Source of the DNA: Betaproteobacteria bacterium
Lineage (GTDB): Bacteria; Pseudomonadota; Gammaproteobacteria; Burkholderiales; Rhodocyclaceae
Direction of reading: 5' to 3'
Assembly (NCBI GenBank): GCA_016880375.1
Contig: JAEHDO010000098.1
Location: 1 to 10,219 of the forward strand
DNA: 10,219 bases
In this document: positions 6,819-10,219 of the stretch, one piece after another
How positions within the stretch are numbered: the stretch's first letter is position 1
Layout of the letters: each line of letters opens with the position of its first letter
The notes under the pieces: model-generated
Databases searched by the model: none
What the model was told of the DNA's origin: nothing
Seen by the model: only the letters and a program-made list of their open reading frames with translations
Position numbers and translations under genes: made by a program

Positions 6819-9289
6819 TTGTCCTCCGCCAGTGTTTCACCGGCCATGCGGCGGATGGTCTGGCGCACTTCCGCCGAAAGGACCAGTTCGGCATGCGCGG
6901 CGGGTACGGTGATGCGCTCGTCGAAATGCAGCAGTCCGCGTTCGTCCTCCTGCAGGATGCCCGAGTCGATGAGCTGGGCGACGACGCCGGCGAACAGCGA
7001 TTTCTCGGAGAATTCGGGCGCGTTGAACTCGTAGAGCAGCGCCAGGCGCTGGGCGAGCAGGTGGCTGGCCTCTTCCAGCGCGCGCCGCGCGATGCGGCCC
7101 GGACCGTGCCGCTGCAGCAGCGCCAGCGTGAGGAAGTGGCGCTCCAGCGTCGGCCGGATGGTTTCGCCGAGCAGTCGCAGTTCGGCGAAGGCCTGGCTGG
7201 TCGGCTCGGGCGCGGCGTAGCGGCCGGTCCCGGGGTTCTGCCGCATCAGTCCGCGCGCGGTCATTGTCGCAATGGCCGCCGCCATCGCCCCGGACAGCGC
7301 CTCGGCCGGCCAGTGCAGGAACAGTTCGGCGCGCAGCAGCATGGTGATGCCGGCGACCGCCTCGTCCATGCGGCGCGCATCGAGCCGGCGATTGCGCCCG
7401 AGCAGGCAGGCGATCAGCGCCGGCAGCGCCACGAGATGCAGCACGTTGTTGCGGAAATACGAAAGCAGGGCCGCCTCGCCCGCGCGCACGCGAACGAGCT
7501 CACCCAGCGGATGCGGCAGGCGCTCGACGAAGCCGAGCTGTTCGACGTAGGACACGACCTCGCCGGCAGGCTTGTCGCACCCTGCCGCCCCGGCCGAATA
7601 CGGCGCGTCGCGCAGCAGTGCCTGGTAGTGCTCGATCTGGCGTGCCAGCGCCTGGGCGTCGGCGGTGTGCTTCGGCGTCGCCAGCAGGGCCAGCGCGACC
7701 AGGTTCACCGGTGTCACCACCGCCGCTGCGTTGATGCGGCGGGCCAGTTCCACGGCGGCATCCTGGATCACCGGCCGCACCCAGGCGGCACGCGGATCGC
7801 CGCCTTCGCGCCAGCCGGGGTGGCGCGCATCGAGGAATTCTGCCAGCGCGAGCGGTTCGCCGAAGTTCACGTGCACCTTGCCGAACCTGCGCCCGAGCAG
7901 GCGCCAGGCGCCGAGCAGGCCCCACAGCGATTCGCCGCGCTTCGGCTTGCCCTGCAGCTCCTCGAGGAAGGCTTGCCCTTCGAGCAGCTTCTCGTAACCG
8001 AGGTAGACCGGCACGAAGATCAGGGGCCGGGTATCGCCGTGCAGGAAACTGCGAACGGTCATGCCGAGAATGCCGGCCTTGGGGGCCAGCATGCGGCCGC
8101 TGCGGCTGCGCCCGCCCTCGATGAAGTACTCGAGGGGAAAGCCGCGCGCGATCATCAGGTGCAGGTACTCGTGGAACACCGCCGCATACAGCGGCTCGCC
8201 CTTGAAGCTGCGGCGCAGGAAGAAGGCGCCGCCGCGGCGCAGCAGCGGCCCGACGACGGGCATGTTCAGGTTGGCGCCGGCAGCGATGTGCGGCGGGGTG
8301 AGGCCGCGCTGATAGACGACATAGGAGAGCAGCAGGTAGTCGATGTGGCTGCGGTGGCAGGGCAGGTAGACGATTTCCTGCCCCGGCGCGATGCGCGCCA
8401 CCGTCTCGAAGTTGCGCACCTCGACGCCGGCATAAAGGCGCGTCCACAGCCAGGTGAGGAACAGCACGAAGGCGCGCACTACGCCGTAGGTGTAGTCGGA
8501 GGCGATCTCGAGGGCGAAACCGCGCGCGCGGCGCTCCGCTTCCTCGATTGCGATGGACTTCGCGGCGGCCTCGGCGGCGATCGCCGCGCGCACCGCGGCG
8601 GCCCCGAGCAGGGTGTCGACCTGGGTATTGCGGTGGGACAAATCCGGGCCGATGGCAATCTCGCGCTGGCGGCGGAAATGCACGCGCAACACACGCGAGA
8701 GCTTGCGCAGCGCGCGCGCCTCTTCCGGCTCGCCCTGCAACAGCTCGCGCAGCGAGAGCGGCGCATTGAAGCGCAGCAGGGCCTGGCGGCCGTGCAGCAG
8801 CACGGCCAGCGCCTGCCGCAGCCGGCCCGGCGCGCGCCAGGTTTCGGAAAACAGCGCCTTGAGGATGGAGTCCTGCTTGCTCGGGGCGCGGCCCCAGAGA
8901 ATCGTGACGGGCACGATCTGCACGTCCGCCGCCGGGTCCTCGATGGCCGCGCGCACCATGGCGACCAGCAGCGGCGAGTGGCCGTAGCGCTGCTTCGCCG
9001 TAGCGGCCATGCGCCGGGCGCGCTCGAGGAAGAAGAAGGCGCGCTTCGCCCGCAGCGCGCCAACGGCGAACGCGGCGCGCGGGCGCGGCAGCCCGGCGCG
9101 GCGCGTCTCCGCCAGCAGCACCAGCAGGTTGGTCAGGTGTCGCCCGTCGAGGACATAGCACACCGGCTTCGCCGGATCGAGGCCGAGCGCCTCGGGCTTG
9201 TCGGGCAGCACGGTCGGCCGCACCCAGACATAGAGCAGCCGGCGCAGCAGCGCCAGGGTCAGGCCGGTAAAGTCCAGCGGTCGGGACAT
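6815..9289 (-). CDS. plsB: Glycerol-3-phosphate 1-O-acyltransferase PlsB
   Basis: PlsB transfers an acyl chain from acyl-ACP or acyl-CoA to position 1 of glycerol-3-phosphate at the inner membrane, the first step of phospholipid synthesis. The 824 residues are close to E. coli PlsB (807). Acyltransferase motifs are intact and in order: LPCHRSHIDYLLLSYV with the catalytic H-x4-D at H312-D317, GANLNMPVVGPLLRRGGAFFLRRS with its GGAFF block, FIEGGRSRSGR (389-399) and LIFVPVYLGYEKLLEG. The N-terminal 300 residues and the long helical C-terminus are typical of the PlsB branch and absent from PlsC. The ATG at 9289 gives MSRPLDFTG; no strong ribosome site is seen directly upstream. It is the first gene of a minus-strand unit with DUF1289 (ATGA overlap) and the unknown gene. 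A promoter may lie in the palindromic AT-rich stretch at 9329-9336. A very long open frame on the opposite strand is a GC-rich shadow. Confidence 0.97.
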   Translation of the reverse strand: MSRPLDFTGLTLALLRRLLYVWVRPTVLPDKPEALGLDPAKPVCYVLDGRHLTNLLVLLAETRRAGLPRPRAAFAVGALRAKRAFFFLERARRMAATAKQRYGHSPLLVAMVRAAIEDPAADVQIVPVTILWGRAPSKQDSILKALFSETWRAPGRLRQALAVLLHGRQALLRFNAPLSLRELLQGEPEEARALRKLSRVLRVHFRRQREIAIGPDLSHRNTQVDTLLGAAAVRAAIAAEAAAKSIAIEEAERRARGFALEIASDYTYGVVRAFVLFLTWLWTRLYAGVEVRNFETVARIAPGQEIVYLPCHRSHIDYLLLSYVVYQRGLTPPHIAAGANLNMPVVGPLLRRGGAFFLRRSFKGEPLYAAVFHEYLHLMIARGFPLEYFIEGGRSRSGRMLAPKAGILGMTVRSFLHGDTRPLIFVPVYLGYEKLLEGQAFLEELQGKPKRGESLWGLLGAWRLLGRRFGKVHVNFGEPLALAEFLDARHPGWREGGDPRAAWVRPVIQDAAVELARRINAAAVVTPVNLVALALLATPKHTADAQALARQIEHYQALLRDAPYSAGAAGCDKPAGEVVSYVEQLGFVERLPHPLGELVRVRAGEAALLSYFRNNVLHLVALPALIACLLGRNRRLDARRMDEAVAGITMLLRAELFLHWPAEALSGAMAAAIATMTARGLMRQNPGTGRYAAPEPTSQAFAELRLLGETIRPTLERHFLTLALLQRHGPGRIARRALEEASHLLAQRLALLYEFNAPEFSEKSLFAGVVAQLIDSGILQEDERGLLHFDERITVPAAHAELVLSAEVRQTIRRMAGETLAEDK

Positions 9290-9328
9290 AGTGGGCGAAG
9301 GGGCCTAACTCCAGGCTCGTTTGCCGGG

Positions 9329-9336
9329 AGTATACT
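9329..9336. promoter_or_regulatory. Palindromic -10-like AGTATACT between divergent plsB and the hemolysin III gene
   Basis: AGTATACT is identical on both strands, so it offers TATACT (five of six to consensus) in each direction. Read forward, a transcript would begin near 9343, 24 bases before the ATG at 9367. Read backward, it would begin near 9322, about 33 bases before the plsB ATG at 9289. No good -35 box is visible on either side. It is the only AT-rich stretch in the 77-base intergenic region. Confidence 0.45.
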
Positions 9337-9366
9337 TATATCCTTCGTTCGAGGAACCGATCCTGC

Positions 9367-10026
9367 ATGACCCCGCTGCCGAGCTACACCCTGCGCGAAG
9401 AGATCGCCAGCAGCATCACCCACGGCATCGGCATCGTGCTGGCCATCGCCGGGCTGGCGGTGCTGGTGGCCTTTGCCGCGCGCTACGGCGATGCCTGGCA
9501 CGTGGTGAGCTGCAGCATCTTCGGCGCCGCGCTGATCCTCTGCTTCACCACCTCGACGCTCTACCACAGCGTGCAGGCCGAGCGCATCAAGCGCCTGCTG
9601 CGCACGCTCGACCACTCGGCCATCTTCCTGCTCATCGCCGGCACCTACACGCCCTTCCTGCTGGTGAACCTGCGCGGGCCGTGGGGCTGGACGCTGTTCG
9701 CCGTCATCTGGACGCTGACTTTGCTCGGCATCGCACTGCGCCTGTTCCTCAAGGGGCGCCTGCACGGCCTCGTCGTCTCCATCTACATCGCCATGGGCTG
9801 GATCGTGGTGGTGGCGGCGCAGCCCCTGCTCGAGCGTGTCGCCACCGGCGGCCTGGTCCTGCTCGCGGCGGGCGGCCTCGCCTATACCGCCGGGGTGGCC
9901 TTCTACAAGTGGCGGCGGCTGCCCTACAACCACGCCATCTGGCACGGCTTCGTGCTGGCCGGCGCCGCCCTGCATTTCTTCGCCGTGCTGTTCTACGTCA
10001 TCCCCTGGCCCGTGACAGCCGCCTGA
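9367..10026 (+). CDS. Hemolysin III / PAQR-family membrane protein (YqfA-like)
   Basis: This 219-residue protein has seven predicted membrane spans and the bacterial hemolysin III (TIGR01065-type, PAQR superfamily) motifs. These are [20 protein letters not shown] (11-30), STLYHS (63-68), [19 protein letters not shown] (81-99), [11 protein letters not shown] (144-154) and [20 protein letters not shown] (188-207). The zinc-binding set is complete: S63-x3-H67, D82, and H189-x3-H193. Despite the name, bacterial members are mostly not toxins; E. coli YqfA is linked to membrane lipid or energy homeostasis, and the hydrolase-like role of PAQR proteins is inferred from the conserved metal site. The ATG at 9367 follows GAGGA (9351-9355) by 11 bases, rather far for a ribosome site, but the N-terminus aligns with the family. 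It is divergent from plsB, which may be a lipid-related pairing. A VOC gene follows after 41 bases. Confidence 0.94.
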   Translation: MTPLPSYTLREEIASSITHGIGIVLAIAGLAVLVAFAARYGDAWHVVSCSIFGAALILCFTTSTLYHSVQAERIKRLLRTLDHSAIFLLIAGTYTPFLLVNLRGPWGWTLFAVIWTLTLLGIALRLFLKGRLHGLVVSIYIAMGWIVVVAAQPLLERVATGGLVLLAAGGLAYTAGVAFYKWRRLPYNHAIWHGFVLAGAALHFFAVLFYVIPWPVTAA

Positions 10027-10067
10027 GGGCGTGGCAAACTGTGCGCCCAGACAGTCAGGAGGCGCTT

Positions 10068-10219
10068 ATGGCCGAGTTGCCCCCGTTTCATCTCGCCTGT
10101 CCCGTCACCGACCTCGCCCGTGCGCGGCAGTTCTACGGCAAGTTCCTCGGCTGCCCGGAAGGACGCAGTTCGGATGAATGGGTGGACTTCAACTTCCGCG
10201 GCCACCAGATCGTCGCCCA
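10068..10219 (+). CDS. VOC-family (glyoxalase/dioxygenase-fold) protein, N-terminal fragment
   Basis: The first 50 residues are visible before the window ends. They begin [20 protein letters not shown], then [30 protein letters not shown]. This is the first beta-alpha-beta unit of a vicinal-oxygen-chelate fold. H8 sits at the usual first metal-ligand position, followed by the V-x-D-L-x-x-A-R-x-F-Y pattern. The [14 protein letters not shown] segment is shared with a group of proteobacterial VOC proteins annotated only as dioxygenase-like; the substrate cannot be told. The ATG at 10068 has an excellent ribosome site, AGGAGG (10057-10062), 5 bases upstream. It lies 41 bases after the hemolysin III stop and may be cotranscribed with it. 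Confidence 0.85.
   Translation, partial: MAELPPFHLACPVTDLARARQFYGKFLGCPEGRSSDEWVDFNFRGHQIVA

Noticed and set aside
6893..9370. 825-codon open frame on the + strand across the plsB region
   Set aside because: It lies antisense to a clearly identified plsB with intact motifs. The translation is Arg/Gln/Gly/Ala-rich without domains, the usual antisense shadow in GC-rich DNA.
10027..10048. GGGCG...CGCCC hairpin after the hemolysin III gene
   Set aside because: Only a 5-base stem with a 12-base loop and no T tract; not enough for a terminator call.

Overview
The window is high-GC DNA with dense coding, short intergenic gaps and protein sequences typical of Betaproteobacteria. I would guess a member of the Rhodocyclales (Azoarcus/Thauera/Zoogloea-like), from overall protein similarity and the abundance of GC hairpins; this assignment is inference. 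There are twelve supportable genes, two of them cut by the window edges. I see no rRNA, tRNA, CRISPR array, insertion sequence or phage gene, and no gene-free stretch longer than 300 bases.

Region 1 (1-3167, + strand) is a bufferin-type cluster: the C-terminus of a DUF2282 precursor (BufA), a DUF692 multinuclear iron oxidase (BufB), a DUF2063 partner protein (BufC), a DoxX-family membrane protein and a secreted DUF1223 protein with a thioredoxin-like CxxC. In characterised systems BufB and BufC convert cysteines of the exported BufA peptide to thiooxazole-type heterocycles, and the product binds copper. BufC and DoxX overlap by ATGA. The bufB-bufC gap is 115 bases and holds two perfect GC hairpins that look like dispersed repeats.

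Region 2 (3168-5533, + strand) starts with an inverted repeat, followed by dsbB (disulfide bond oxidoreductase) and glnS (glutaminyl-tRNA synthetase). Both genes lack a Shine-Dalgarno sequence and have a -10-like box a few bases before the start codon, which suggests leaderless or nearly leaderless mRNAs. A stem followed by TTTT after glnS is a plausible terminator.

Region 3 (5544-9289, - strand) reads, in transcription order, plsB (glycerol-3-phosphate acyltransferase), a DUF1289 cysteine protein (ATGA overlap), a conserved protein of unknown function (one-base gap or less), and then a 61-residue secreted four-cysteine protein with a strong ribosome site and apparently its own sigma70-type promoter.

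Region 4 (9290-10219, + strand) holds a hemolysin III/PAQR-family membrane protein, divergent from plsB across a gap with a palindromic -10-like sequence, and then the start of a VOC (glyoxalase-fold) protein that runs off the window.

The most interesting parts are the bufferin cluster with its thiol-related neighbours (DUF1223, with DsbB just downstream) and the small secreted cysteine protein. The rest is mainly housekeeping.
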